In this document: one piece after another, positions 1 to 7,366 of the stretch | How positions within the stretch are numbered: the first letter of the stretch is position 1 | Layout of the letters: every line of letters begins with the position of its first letter | Assembly (NCBI GenBank): GCA_934149305.1 | Contig: CAKPEF010000017.1 | Span: forward strand, 1 to 39,675 | Origin: an uncultured Clostridia bacterium | GTDB lineage: Bacteria > Bacillota > Clostridia > TANB77 > UBA1234 | Length of the DNA stretch: 39,675 nt | Direction: 5' to 3' | Made by a program: the position numbers and the translations under genes | Notes under the pieces: model-generated | What the model saw: only the letters and a program-made list of their open reading frames with translations | Told to the model about the DNA's origin: nothing | The model's database searches: none

Positions 1-78
1 AAATACTCTTATGTATAAAAATGTTATCCAAATGGTAAAAACAGCTAGTGCGATTGTTGTTTCTTGTGCTTGATCCAT
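1..78 (-). CDS. Partial small hydrophobic membrane protein (runs off left edge)
   Basis: An open frame starts at an ATG at position 78 and runs off the window after 26 codons. The visible peptide begins MDQAQETT and then becomes a transmembrane segment rich in A, V, F, I and W. A good ribosome binding site (AAAGGGGAT) lies 5-6 bases upstream of the ATG. The short polar start followed at once by a membrane segment resembles small holin-like or type I toxin peptides. Because the C-terminus is outside the window, it could equally be the start of a longer membrane protein. The gene begins directly beside a long inverted repeat. Function unknown. Confidence 0.4.
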   Translation of the reverse strand, partial: MDQAQETTIALAVFTIWITFLYIRVF

Positions 79-94
79 TATCAATCCCCTTTCT

Positions 95-166
95 GAAACA
101 AATAGGGACATTCCTTTTTGTTTCAAGCTTGTTCCTTTAACAAAAAGGAATGTCCCTATTTGTTTC
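95..166. repeat. Perfect 26-bp inverted repeat around a 20-bp loop
   Basis: The arms at 95-120 and 141-166 are exact reverse complements (GAAACAAATAGGGACATTCC followed by TTTTTG). The phrase GGGACATTCC next to TTTTTGTTTC recalls, from memory, a repetitive palindrome common in clostridial genomes (GGGACGGTTC with TTTTTGTTTC). The right arm encodes the last nine residues of the thioesterase gene on the minus strand, so the element appears to have landed in or replaced its 3' end. It has no clean U-tract and looks more like a mobile palindromic repeat than a terminator, although it could also stop transcription. Confidence 0.85.
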
Positions 167-862
167 AAGTATTTTTATTGTTACATTTATTTCTCCATTT
201 TCATTTTGCATTATACATGTTGTGCCATCGAATGTTAAAAGCAGTTTTTCTCCAAGCATAGTTTGATGTCTGTATTGTACTTCTATTTCGTTTATCTCTT
301 CATTTTCTGGCAATATTTCCTCAAAGAAATCGAGATATCTTGCATTATTCACATGATTATTAGTATCTATATCTCTTTTTGAAACTAATATTTCTAGTTT
401 TTCGCCCTCTATTTTCTCTGGTTTTATTTTAGAGATTCCCTCTTCTATCGCATCTCTTTCGATTACTCCATATCCGTTAGACATTTCTGGTATCATTTTT
501 ATTGGTTTTCTATTTACTAAATCATACAATACCCAACTAGATTCTACTAAAACAAGTTTTTCTCCATTTTTATTTATTATTTCAAAATCTCTATATGCAT
601 GAAGCCCCTTTGGCTTTTTGCTCCATGTTCTTATTTCTATGTATTCATCAGCTTCTGGATATTTTAAGATTTTTATTCTCCACGCTAACACAAGCCAACC
701 AAGCTTTAATTCTTTCATTTCAGCTGTTCCATATCCAATTGTTTTTGAATGCCAAGTCGCAATATTTTGAAGCAAATCTACTATTCTTGATAATTTCATT
801 TTATTGTTTTTGTCTACATCACTATAACCGACAAGGTATTCATGCGCATAATGATAATCCAT
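137..862 (-). CDS. Acyl-ACP thioesterase (FatA/FatB family)
   Basis: The 241-residue product is a double hot-dog acyl-acyl carrier protein thioesterase, which releases free fatty acids from ACP in the cytoplasm. The first hot-dog domain covers roughly residues 5-130 (EYLVGYSDVDKNNKMKL near the start; TWHSKTIGYG). The second contains the typical DTNNHVNNARYLDF stretch with the catalytic-region Asn and His. Start: a frame extends to 952, but an AAAGGAA site sits 8 bases before the ATG at 862 (MDYHYAHEY), which matches the family's usual beginning. The last nine residues (ETNRDIPFC) are encoded by an inverted repeat arm, so the natural C-terminus was probably altered. No obvious operon partner. 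Confidence 0.88.
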   Translation of the reverse strand: MDYHYAHEYLVGYSDVDKNNKMKLSRIVDLLQNIATWHSKTIGYGTAEMKELKLGWLVLAWRIKILKYPEADEYIEIRTWSKKPKGLHAYRDFEIINKNGEKLVLVESSWVLYDLVNRKPIKMIPEMSNGYGVIERDAIEEGISKIKPEKIEGEKLEILVSKRDIDTNNHVNNARYLDFFEEILPENEEINEIEVQYRHQTMLGEKLLLTFDGTTCIMQNENGEINVTIKILETNRDIPFC

Positions 863-977
863 TTCATCATTTCCTTTCATACTTCGATAAATATTGAGTA
901 TTTTATTGTAATAGCCGTATTCTAGGGTATATGTAATATCACAATAAAACATTCACATCCCCACTATTATATAACAA

Positions 978-1017
978 AAAGTCCCTTTTGGAAACTTTTC
1001 TTTCTAAAAGGGACTTT
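978..1017 (-). terminator. Rho-independent terminator
   Basis: Stem arms AAAGTCCCTTTT (978-989) and AAAAGGGACTTT (1006-1017) form a 12-bp hairpin. Read on the minus strand it is followed by a U-rich tract. It would end the transcript of the dehydrogenase gene at 1155, with a palindromic repeat element lying between the stop codon and this hairpin. Confidence 0.8.
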
Positions 1018-1070
1018 AAAATTTGGTTTGTGTTCATTTTTATTTTAATTCATTATCAATAATTAGTTTT

Positions 1071-1152
1071 TATGGAGCACACCTAAGCTCCGCTACATTT
1101 TTTCTATATGTTTATGTTCGATACATATTTTTTAAATTGCTAAATAGTAAAC
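1071..1152 (+). repeat. Dispersed palindromic element, copy 1 (CCTAA variant)
   Basis: The core TATGGAGCACACCTAAGCTCC then GCTACATTTTTT (1071-1103) is followed by TTATGTTCGATACATATTTT and an end reading GCTAAATAGTAAACAATTAA. The right half aligns closely with the copy at 23131-23306 (TATGTTCAATACATACTTTT, CTAAATGATAACAATTAA). The right end runs up to the stop codon of the dehydrogenase gene (1155-1157). The left boundary is unclear. Confidence 0.75.
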
Positions 1153-1154
1153 AA

Positions 1155-2210
1155 TTAAATTTTGAATTTGTATGTTAATTCGCCAAATTTGTGTGTTGGA
1201 AGGAATCCTGATTCTGCTTTTATTACATCTGGTATTCTGTTTACTACTGTAGCACATGTAAGTTCAACCGTTGCTGGCATTGTAATCTTTAATGTTGTAT
1301 TTGGTTCTCCATACACTGTCCATTCGTTTGTATCTACATCATTTTTTGAATATACTTTTCCTATGCACTCTGACTCTATTGTTATTCCTTCTTCTGTTTC
1401 AGTTGTAACAACAGCACTCATTCCTGTTGCCATACCTTTCTTTACTGTCATGTTTAATGTGCTTGATTCGATATCTTCATCATTAAATTGTGGCACACAT
1501 TTTTGTGTTTGTGATTTAACTGTTAGTCCAAGTTTTGAGCACAACCAGCCATTTGTATTCCACATGTATGATGGTGCAAATTTTCTGCTTTCTATTAGTT
1601 CTTTTCTTGCTTCTTCACTTATTTCATCTGCTGATGCAACATCTCTTTCGAATTCTTCACTTGTTAATCCTGCACCATGAGCTTTTGCTAATGCTATTCC
1701 ATATTCTTCTACATTGTAGCTTGAGCTTCCTTTTATTTTTGTTATCTTTTGAGTCGCTCCTGCAAGTGAAGTAATTAGTTGTCCCCAGAATATATCTTGG
1801 TATCCTGTTCCTGTAATTGTGCAATTATGTTCTTTTGCTAATTTATCTATTTCGGCTGTTAGAGTTGGATTTGAGTTCCAAGAATAAAAAGCTTCTTCAC
1901 AAGTTGTAATCGCATTTACACCGCATTTAGCACATGTTAATAAAACATCGCCAACATCATTTAATAAGCTCATTGTCTCTACTATACAAACATCAGGTTT
2001 CAACTCTAATAAATTTTTTTCTAGTTCTTTAACATCTGTAACTTTAACGCCTTTGTTTTCGGCTCCGATTATTTCTCCAATGTCTTTTCCTATAACATTT
2101 GGATTTATATCAGCAGCACCAACAACTTCGCCACCTTTTTCAAATACATATCTCATTGTATATCTTGCCATTTTTCCTGTTCCTACTTGAAATACTTTTG
2201 TTTTATTCAT
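1155..2210 (-). CDS. NAD(P)-dependent 2,4-diaminopentanoate dehydrogenase-like protein (DapB-like fold)
   Basis: The 351-residue cytoplasmic protein opens with a Rossmann nucleotide-binding motif (VFQVGTGKMARYTMRY) and a GAADINPNVIGKDIGE stretch typical of the dihydrodipicolinate reductase / 2,4-diaminopentanoate dehydrogenase superfamily. Length fits the family (about 340-360). 2,4-Diaminopentanoate dehydrogenase acts in anaerobic ornithine fermentation, but no other ornithine-pathway gene is in the window, so the substrate is inference. The ATG is preceded by GAAGGAGAGGATATT. It is transcribed alone, with a promoter region in the 100-bp gap upstream and a terminator at 978-1017. Confidence 0.7.
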   Translation of the reverse strand: MNKTKVFQVGTGKMARYTMRYVFEKGGEVVGAADINPNVIGKDIGEIIGAENKGVKVTDVKELEKNLLELKPDVCIVETMSLLNDVGDVLLTCAKCGVNAITTCEEAFYSWNSNPTLTAEIDKLAKEHNCTITGTGYQDIFWGQLITSLAGATQKITKIKGSSSYNVEEYGIALAKAHGAGLTSEEFERDVASADEISEEARKELIESRKFAPSYMWNTNGWLCSKLGLTVKSQTQKCVPQFNDEDIESSTLNMTVKKGMATGMSAVVTTETEEGITIESECIGKVYSKNDVDTNEWTVYGEPNTTLKITMPATVELTCATVVNRIPDVIKAESGFLPTHKFGELTYKFKI

Positions 2211-2316
2211 AATATCCTCTCCTTCATTAAATATTATATCTTAACTTTTTGAAAATTATATGGTTTTTTTATATTTTATTTACAAAGAATAACTATTTCA
2301 AAAAAATATTTATCAA

Positions 2317-2413
2317 ATGCATATTTTAAAAGGGAATATTGATAGTCAGTTGCATATTTTTAGGGCGAATATTGATAGTTACTTGCATATTTTTATTGGG
2401 AATATTGCAATTT
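2317..2413. repeat. Three 33-bp tandem repeats
   Basis: The unit is roughly TTGCATATTTTTAGGGCGAA followed by TATTGATAGTTAC. It occurs at 2317-2348, 2349-2380 and 2381-2413; the third copy diverges at its end. The array begins 8 bp past the stop codon of the glycosyltransferase gene (2421) and would be transcribed as its 3' UTR. No coding role is evident; a short frame on the minus strand through it is repetitive and probably fortuitous. Confidence 0.85.
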
Positions 2414-2420
2414 TCGTCAT

Positions 2421-3872
2421 TTAATACAATTGATATAATAGTGTCGTCTCTGATACTATAGATAGCGTCACAAATATATATGTTACTGTCTTTACCGCCA
2501 CTTGACTCGCCATCGATTCTTTTTGAAACACTTCTGCTATAAATGCCATTCCGAGGAATGCTGTTGGTACTATATATCTGAAATCCATTGTACAGCCATA
2601 TGGCATTGCATCGTTTGAGGCAAGATACATAAGCATTTGGGCAAAATAAAAACATATCAATATGTTTAGATCATTACTTCTATTTTTAAGCGTATTAGTT
2701 ATGATTATAAAACTTATGATGCTTATTGTTATCAAAATTGCATTGAATGTTATTAGGAGTATTGGCAGTACATTCTCTTCTAAATTATCTGGTCTCCACT
2801 CTCCAAAAAGTGAGCTTTTCGTTATATATATGGTAATATTAGAATCTTCAAAAGCATTACAGTATAGCCTATTCCATTCTATTGATATTGGGTTAAGTCT
2901 TTTTATTAGACTATCATATCCGCAATATACTCTTTCTCCCGGACTTGGAACTTCTCCTATCGCTTGGTCAAATAGCACTTTGTTTCTTATGCTATAAGAT
3001 AATCCTATACTAAGTGAAATCACTCCAAATACAGCAAATTTTAATATGTATTTTACTACATCTTTTCTTTCTTTTATTGCCACAAAAAATTTCTTTATGA
3101 ACACATATGATATTGGCAGTGCAATTAAAGCTCCAGATATTTTTGAAAGTACAGTTAACGCCGTTAAAATTGCAAGTATTATTGTGTTTTTAATACTTGG
3201 TTTTTCATCCCACTTTATTAGACACAATATATCTAAAAATAAAAACATTGTAACTAACATATCGTTATTTATACTACTCGAAAGTATAATAAAGCTCGGA
3301 TGTGTAGCGACTACTGCCATTACCATTGATATAAATTTTTCATTTATTTTTAGTTTTAACAATATTAAATACATGATAATCATTGATATGCCTGAATATA
3401 TTGCAGGAAGTATGCATAATCCTTCTTTTGCAACCTCATAATCAATTTTGCACATCGTATTTATTTTTAGCCAAATTGCTGAAATTATATGATGTAATGG
3501 CTGTTGATAAAATTGCCATTCATTATTATCTGGAAGTTTCGCATTCTCGTACACATATTCAATATATGCCAGATGCCCTCTGTCCCCATCAACATCATGT
3601 TGCCTTTCATTTATTGTGGTATACGATACATACATTGTTCTAAGCATTATTCCAATTATAAATATGTATATAAAAATCTTCGTATAGTTAATCTTTTTCT
3701 CTTTTTTGTACCTGAGTAAGATGTCAAATAATGCAATAATTGCTATTATAGGAATTGCAATTTTTTGTATTGATGTCACAAGTCCTTTGGAAAATTTCAT
3801 AGCAACAACATACATTCCTATATAATATATAATCATTCCAAAAATCATTGCAGCTATATCTTTTTTCTTCAT
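2421..3872 (-). CDS. GT-C type membrane glycosyltransferase (GT39/PMT-like)
   Basis: The 483-residue polytopic membrane protein has about eleven hydrophobic segments. After the first segments there is an extracytoplasmic loop with HDVDGDRGHLAYIEYV; an acidic residue in this position is the catalytic base of lipid-phosphate-sugar dependent GT-C enzymes (ArnT/PMT superfamily). It probably transfers a sugar from an undecaprenyl- or polyprenyl-phosphate donor to an envelope acceptor outside the membrane. Start: an AGGAGG site precedes the ATG at 3872 by 5 bases; seven extra in-frame codons upstream are less likely. Sugar and acceptor cannot be told. It lies just downstream of the cadmium ATPase, beyond that gene's terminator (3925-3955). 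Confidence 0.78.
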   Translation of the reverse strand: MKKKDIAAMIFGMIIYYIGMYVVAMKFSKGLVTSIQKIAIPIIAIIALFDILLRYKKEKKINYTKIFIYIFIIGIMLRTMYVSYTTINERQHDVDGDRGHLAYIEYVYENAKLPDNNEWQFYQQPLHHIISAIWLKINTMCKIDYEVAKEGLCILPAIYSGISMIIMYLILLKLKINEKFISMVMAVVATHPSFIILSSSINNDMLVTMFLFLDILCLIKWDEKPSIKNTIILAILTALTVLSKISGALIALPISYVFIKKFFVAIKERKDVVKYILKFAVFGVISLSIGLSYSIRNKVLFDQAIGEVPSPGERVYCGYDSLIKRLNPISIEWNRLYCNAFEDSNITIYITKSSLFGEWRPDNLEENVLPILLITFNAILITISIISFIIITNTLKNRSNDLNILICFYFAQMLMYLASNDAMPYGCTMDFRYIVPTAFLGMAFIAEVFQKESMASQVAVKTVTYIFVTLSIVSETTLLYQLY

Positions 3873-3924
3873 ATGTACCTCCTGATTTTTCATTATTCAT
3901 TAGTTTTATATAAATATTATATTA

Positions 3925-3955
3925 CAAAAAATAGAGCAATTTCAATCGCTCTATT
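3925..3955 (-). terminator. Rho-independent terminator after the cad operon
   Basis: Arms AATAGAGC (3930-3937) and GCTCTATT (3948-3955) form an 8-bp stem, followed on the minus strand by a run of T (3925-3930). It lies 20 bp after the stop codon of the P-type ATPase gene. Confidence 0.85.
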
Positions 3956-3975
3956 AGATATAATAGTTTCTCTTA

Positions 3976-5820
3976 TTAAATTTTCTTCACATGTAACATT
4001 CTAAGCGAATTTAATATTGCAATTACTGATACACCAACATCTGCAAAAACAGCTTCCCACATTGTTGAAACTCCAATTACTGTTAGTAAAAGCACTATAA
4101 ACTTTACTGCAAGTGCAAAAACTATATTTTCTTTTACTATCCTCATTGTCTTTTTTGCAATCTTTATTGCCTTACTTATTTTTGATGGTTCATCTGTCAT
4201 TATTACAATATCTGCTGCCTCTATCGCAGCATCACTGCCAAGGCCTCCCATTGCTATACCAACATCTGATACTACAAGTACTGGAGCATCATTTATTCCG
4301 TCACCAACAAAAGCAAGCTTTCCTTTTGATGATTTTACTTTCATTAGTTCTTCCACTTTTTCTACTTTTCCATCTGGCAATAATTCTGAAAATACTTCAT
4401 CTAACTTTAATTTTTTGCCCACGCTATTAGCTGCTTCTTTTCTGTCACCTGTTAGCATTACTGTCTTTTTAATATCCATTTTTTTAAGTTCTTTTAATGC
4501 TTTTTCAGAATCGTCTTTTATTTTATCCGAAATTAAGATATATCCTGCAAATTTATTGTCTATTGCAACATAAAGTATTGTTCCTGCTTCACCACATTTT
4601 TCGTAAGCAATATTTTTCTTTGTCATTAGTTTATCGTTGCCAACTAATACCTCTTTATTTTCTATATTTGCAATTATTCCATATCCGCCAATTTCTTCTA
4701 TGTTACCAATTATGTTTTCATCGATTTCGTTATTATAGAATCTCTTTACAGACTCTGCTACCGGGTGCGTTGAAAACTTTTCAGCATGTGCAACAAGTCT
4801 TACTAATTCTTCTTTTTCTATCTCAACATTTTTTACATCTTGAACTTCAAACACACCTTTTGTAAGTGTACCTGTTTTGTCAAAAACAACAGTTTCAACG
4901 TCTGCCAAAGCCTCTAACGCATTACTTCCTTTTATTAAGATACCAAGTTTAGATGCGCCTCCAATTCCTCCAAAAAATCCAAGAGGAATTGATATTACAA
5001 GTGCACAAGGACAAGAAACAACTAAGAACGACAATGCTTTATATATCCAGTCTTTAAATGTTGCATCTTGAATTATTAGTGGCGGTATTAACGCTATTAT
5101 TACCGCTATTATAACAACAGTTGGAGTATAGTATTTTGCAAATTTAGTGATAAACTTTTCTGACTTTGATTTTTTACTGCTTGCATTCTCAACTAAATCT
5201 AAAATTTTATTAACAGTAGATTCTCCAAATGGTTTTGTTACTTTTACTTTTATTAAACCTGTCTCGTTTATCGTTCCACTTAAAGCATCGTCACCAACTT
5301 CTATTTTTCTTGGAACTGATTCACCAGTTAATGCTGAAGTGTCAAGCATTGATGTGCCCTCTACTACTGTTCCATCTAGTGGTATTTTTTCGCCCGGTTT
5401 TATAACTATAATTTCTCCTATCGCTACTTCGCTTGGATTTACTTTTTCGATTTTATCATCTCTATACACATTTGCGTAGTCTGGCCTTATATCCATCAAA
5501 CTTGCTATCGATTTTCTCGATTTATTTACAGCATAATCTTGGAATAACTCTCCTATTTGGTATAAAATCATTACCATTGCGGCTTCAGGAAATTCTCCGA
5601 CTGCAAATGCTCCAACAGTTGCAAGCGACATAAGAAAGTTTTCATCAAAAACCTTTCCTCTTAAAATATTCTTAATCGCTTTTTTTAATATTTTTATTCC
5701 GACTAATACATAGCTTATTAAAAATATAATATTATTTATCCATACATTTTCGAATTTGACAATCATAGAAAACACAAATAATATTACCGAAGCAATGATA
5801 AAACATAATCTTTTTTTCAT
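3976..5820 (-). CDS. cadA: Cadmium/zinc-type P1B ATPase, lacking an N-terminal HMA domain
   Basis: The 614-residue heavy-metal efflux ATPase exports a soft divalent cation across the cytoplasmic membrane using ATP. Visible features in order are N-terminal membrane helices, the TGES actuator loop (about 165), the CPC metal-binding motif in a helix (about 270), the DKTGTLT phosphorylation site (Asp near 314), a THPVAES HP motif, TGDR and GDGINDAP. CPC with the CadC-type regulator upstream argues for Zn/Cd/Pb (P1B-2) rather than copper. The usual N-terminal metal-binding domain is absent but is encoded as a separate gene at 5934-6164. Start: AGGAGG lies 8 bases before the ATG at 5820; the ATG two codons upstream is too close to it. 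A palindromic repeat core sits in the intergenic gap. Confidence 0.9.
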   Translation of the reverse strand: MKKRLCFIIASVILFVFSMIVKFENVWINNIIFLISYVLVGIKILKKAIKNILRGKVFDENFLMSLATVGAFAVGEFPEAAMVMILYQIGELFQDYAVNKSRKSIASLMDIRPDYANVYRDDKIEKVNPSEVAIGEIIVIKPGEKIPLDGTVVEGTSMLDTSALTGESVPRKIEVGDDALSGTINETGLIKVKVTKPFGESTVNKILDLVENASSKKSKSEKFITKFAKYYTPTVVIIAVIIALIPPLIIQDATFKDWIYKALSFLVVSCPCALVISIPLGFFGGIGGASKLGILIKGSNALEALADVETVVFDKTGTLTKGVFEVQDVKNVEIEKEELVRLVAHAEKFSTHPVAESVKRFYNNEIDENIIGNIEEIGGYGIIANIENKEVLVGNDKLMTKKNIAYEKCGEAGTILYVAIDNKFAGYILISDKIKDDSEKALKELKKMDIKKTVMLTGDRKEAANSVGKKLKLDEVFSELLPDGKVEKVEELMKVKSSKGKLAFVGDGINDAPVLVVSDVGIAMGGLGSDAAIEAADIVIMTDEPSKISKAIKIAKKTMRIVKENIVFALAVKFIVLLLTVIGVSTMWEAVFADVGVSVIAILNSLRMLHVKKI

Positions 5821-5860
5821 AAGCATGGCCTCCTAAATATATTTGAAACAATATATTTCT

Positions 5861-5889
5861 TTATGGAGCACACTGTGCTCCGCTACTTT
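5861..5889 (+). repeat. Dispersed palindromic element, copy 2 (core)
   Basis: TTATGGAGCACACTGTGCTCC then GCTAC lies between the HMA gene and the P-type ATPase gene, inside an apparent operon. The core is an 8-bp perfect stem (GGAGCACA/TGTGCTCC) with one central base. Flanks are less similar to the full copies, so this is probably a degenerate or short copy. Confidence 0.75.
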
Positions 5890-5933
5890 ATTTTCTGCAT
5901 TTTAAGTTACTTTTTATTTTTTCACAAGATGCT

Positions 5934-6164
5934 TTAAACTACCAATTTTTCTATAGTAACATCTGGCTCTTCTTTCTTTATAACTTTTTTTACTTTTTCT
6001 ATAATCTCATTTTCTCTTGTCTCATCTAATTCCATTGTTAATTTCTCGCTCATAAATGATATTGAAGCATTTTCAATTCCGTCTATGTCCGCTATTTTTT
6101 CTTCTAACTCTAATGCACATGCTGCACAATCTAAACCACTAATTTTATAAACATCTTTTTTCAT
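5934..6164 (-). CDS. Stand-alone heavy-metal-associated (HMA) protein
   Basis: This 76-residue ferredoxin-like HMA domain has the metal motif GLDCAACALELEEKI near residue 10 (CxxC). In most CadA/ZntA ATPases this domain is fused to the N-terminus of the pump; here it is a separate small protein directly upstream of the pump gene. It probably binds and delivers metal or modulates the ATPase. Start: GGAGTG lies about 7 bases before the ATG at 6164, giving MKKDVYKISGLDC; an upstream in-frame start (6179) overlaps this site. It is the second gene of the cad operon, 20 bp after the repressor gene. Confidence 0.88.
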   Translation of the reverse strand: MKKDVYKISGLDCAACALELEEKIADIDGIENASISFMSEKLTMELDETRENEIIEKVKKVIKKEEPDVTIEKLVV

Positions 6165-6184
6165 AAAAACCACTCCCATATTTA

Positions 6185-6544
6185 TTATTTATGCTCTATG
6201 TGTTCAAGTGCCACTTCAAATACTTGTTTGATATGTTCATCATCTAAAGCATAATAAACTTCTTTACCAACTTTTCTGCATTTTACTATATTCATTCTTC
6301 TAAGCGTACCAAGTTGGTGCGAAATTGAAGATTTGGTCATACCTAAAACATTTGCAATATCACACACGCACATTTCATTTAAATCAAGTGCAAATAAAAT
6401 TTTAGTTCTTGTTGTATCGCCAAGAATTTTAAAAAACTCGGCTATCTTATTAAATGTATCTTCTTTTGGCATTTCTTTTATTGTATTTTCAACAACTTCA
6501 TCATGTATAACATTGCAATCGCATATGAATTCGTTTCTTGACAT
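6185..6544 (-). CDS. cadC: ArsR/SmtB-family metal-sensing repressor (CadC-like)
   Basis: The 119-residue winged-helix repressor has cysteines at 8 and 10 (CDC) and at 59 and 61 (EMCVCD), which closely match the metal site of staphylococcal CadC (N-terminal Cys pair plus the ELCVCD box). The recognition helix is GMTKSSISHQL. Metal binding (Cd, Pb, Zn) would release it from DNA. The AGGAG site 7 bases before the ATG at 6544 fixes the start; the longer frame to 6574 would begin inside the operator region. It heads the operon cadC-HMA-cadA and is preceded by an SmtB-type palindrome within the promoter, so it almost certainly represses its own operon. Confidence 0.9.
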   Translation of the reverse strand: MSRNEFICDCNVIHDEVVENTIKEMPKEDTFNKIAEFFKILGDTTRTKILFALDLNEMCVCDIANVLGMTKSSISHQLGTLRRMNIVKCRKVGKEVYYALDDEHIKQVFEVALEHIEHK

Positions 6545-6563
6545 ATAATCACTCCTTTTTAGT

Positions 6564-6577
6564 TGAACAAACATTCA
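6564..6577. promoter_or_regulatory. Second SmtB/CadC-like operator, imperfect
   Basis: TGAACAAACATTCA has the same 6-2-6 layout as the operator in the promoter spacer (TGAATAGTTATTCA). It lies between the predicted transcription start and the repressor's ribosome binding site. Two sites would allow cooperative repression. Confidence 0.6.
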
Positions 6578-6591
6578 ATCATCTTAATTAC

Positions 6592-6621
6592 ATTATAATT
6601 GAATAGTTATTCAATTGTCAA
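6592..6621 (-). promoter_or_regulatory. cad operon promoter with operator filling the spacer
   Basis: On the minus strand there is a consensus -35 TTGACA (6616-6621) and consensus -10 TATAAT (6592-6597), 18 bases apart. The 18-base spacer is itself the palindrome ATTGAATA-AC-TATTCAAT, which matches the SmtB/CadC 12-2-12 operator class (TGAAYA-N2-TATTCA). A repressor bound here would block RNA polymerase directly. Confidence 0.88.
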
Positions 6622-6631
6622 GACATTTTTT

Positions 6632-6662
6632 AAGGGATAAAGCTGTTTTTGCCTTACCCCTT
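6632..6662 (-). terminator. Hairpin after deoC, possible terminator
   Basis: Arms AAGGGATAAAGC (6632-6643) and GCCTTACCCCTT (6651-6662). On the minus strand the two non-Watson-Crick positions become G-U pairs, so the stem is stable in the deoC transcript. The U-tract is poor, so termination is uncertain. Confidence 0.45.
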
Positions 6663-6686
6663 TTTAGTTATATTACTTTTAATAAT

Positions 6687-7352
6687 CTATAAAGTTTGTT
6701 CATTGCTTTTTTCTATTTTTACAAGTCTGCTTGTGCCTAGCCTTGAAGCTCCTTCTTCTATAAATCTTTCAGCATCTTCAAATGAAGATATGCCTCCAGC
6801 TGCTTTTATTTTCTTATCATTTTTAATATGCTTTTTGAATAATTTTATATCCTCTATAGTAGCTCCTCCAGTAGAAAAACCTGTTGACGTCTTAATAAAA
6901 TCGGCATTAGAATTTGAAACAATATCACACATCTTTATCTTTTCTTCTTCTGTTAGCAAACATGTTTCTATTATAACTTTTAAAATCTTATCACCACATG
7001 CCTTTTTTATCTCGTTAATTTCATTTAATATTGCATCATATTCTTTTTCCTTTAGCATTCCAATGTTTATCACCATATCTATTTCATCCGCACCATTTTG
7101 AATTGCATTACTTGTTTCAAAAACCTTTACATCTGTTGTATTATATCCATTTGGAAAACCTATAACAGTACACACTTTCATCTTTTCATTCACATACCCT
7201 TTGGCTTTTTTAACAAAGCTAGGTGGAATGCATACAGAAGCTGTATTGTATCTTATCGCACCATCACACAATTCCCTTATATCATTCCAAGTTGCAGTTT
7301 GTTTTAAAAATGTATGGTCAACTTTGCTTAAAATTTCGTTTTTGTTTATCAT
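6687..7352 (-). CDS. deoC: Deoxyribose-phosphate aldolase
   Basis: The 221-residue TIM-barrel class I aldolase cleaves 2-deoxy-D-ribose 5-phosphate to glyceraldehyde 3-phosphate and acetaldehyde in deoxynucleoside breakdown. The Schiff-base lysine is in FIKTSTGFSTGGAT (about K154), with the proton-relay Asp in ADEIDMVIN and the second lysine in KAAGGIS. Length matches the family (about 220). The ATG at 7352 has AGGAGA 6-7 bases upstream; a longer frame to 7460 overlaps the HD-protein gene and is not credible. It lies 14 bp after the HD-domain gene, so the two are probably cotranscribed. Confidence 0.95.
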   Translation of the reverse strand: MINKNEILSKVDHTFLKQTATWNDIRELCDGAIRYNTASVCIPPSFVKKAKGYVNEKMKVCTVIGFPNGYNTTDVKVFETSNAIQNGADEIDMVINIGMLKEKEYDAILNEINEIKKACGDKILKVIIETCLLTEEEKIKMCDIVSNSNADFIKTSTGFSTGGATIEDIKLFKKHIKNDKKIKAAGGISSFEDAERFIEEGASRLGTSRLVKIEKSNEQTL

Positions 7353-7366
7353 GCATTTTCTCCTTT

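Noticed and set aside
1162..1680. A 172-codon plus-strand open frame
   Set aside because: Antisense shadow of the dehydrogenase gene without a ribosome binding site or recognisable domain.
2326..2655. A 109-residue minus-strand frame overlapping the end of the glycosyltransferase gene
   Set aside because: It lies in another frame of the glycosyltransferase gene, and its end is just the translated 33-bp tandem repeat. No ribosome binding site.
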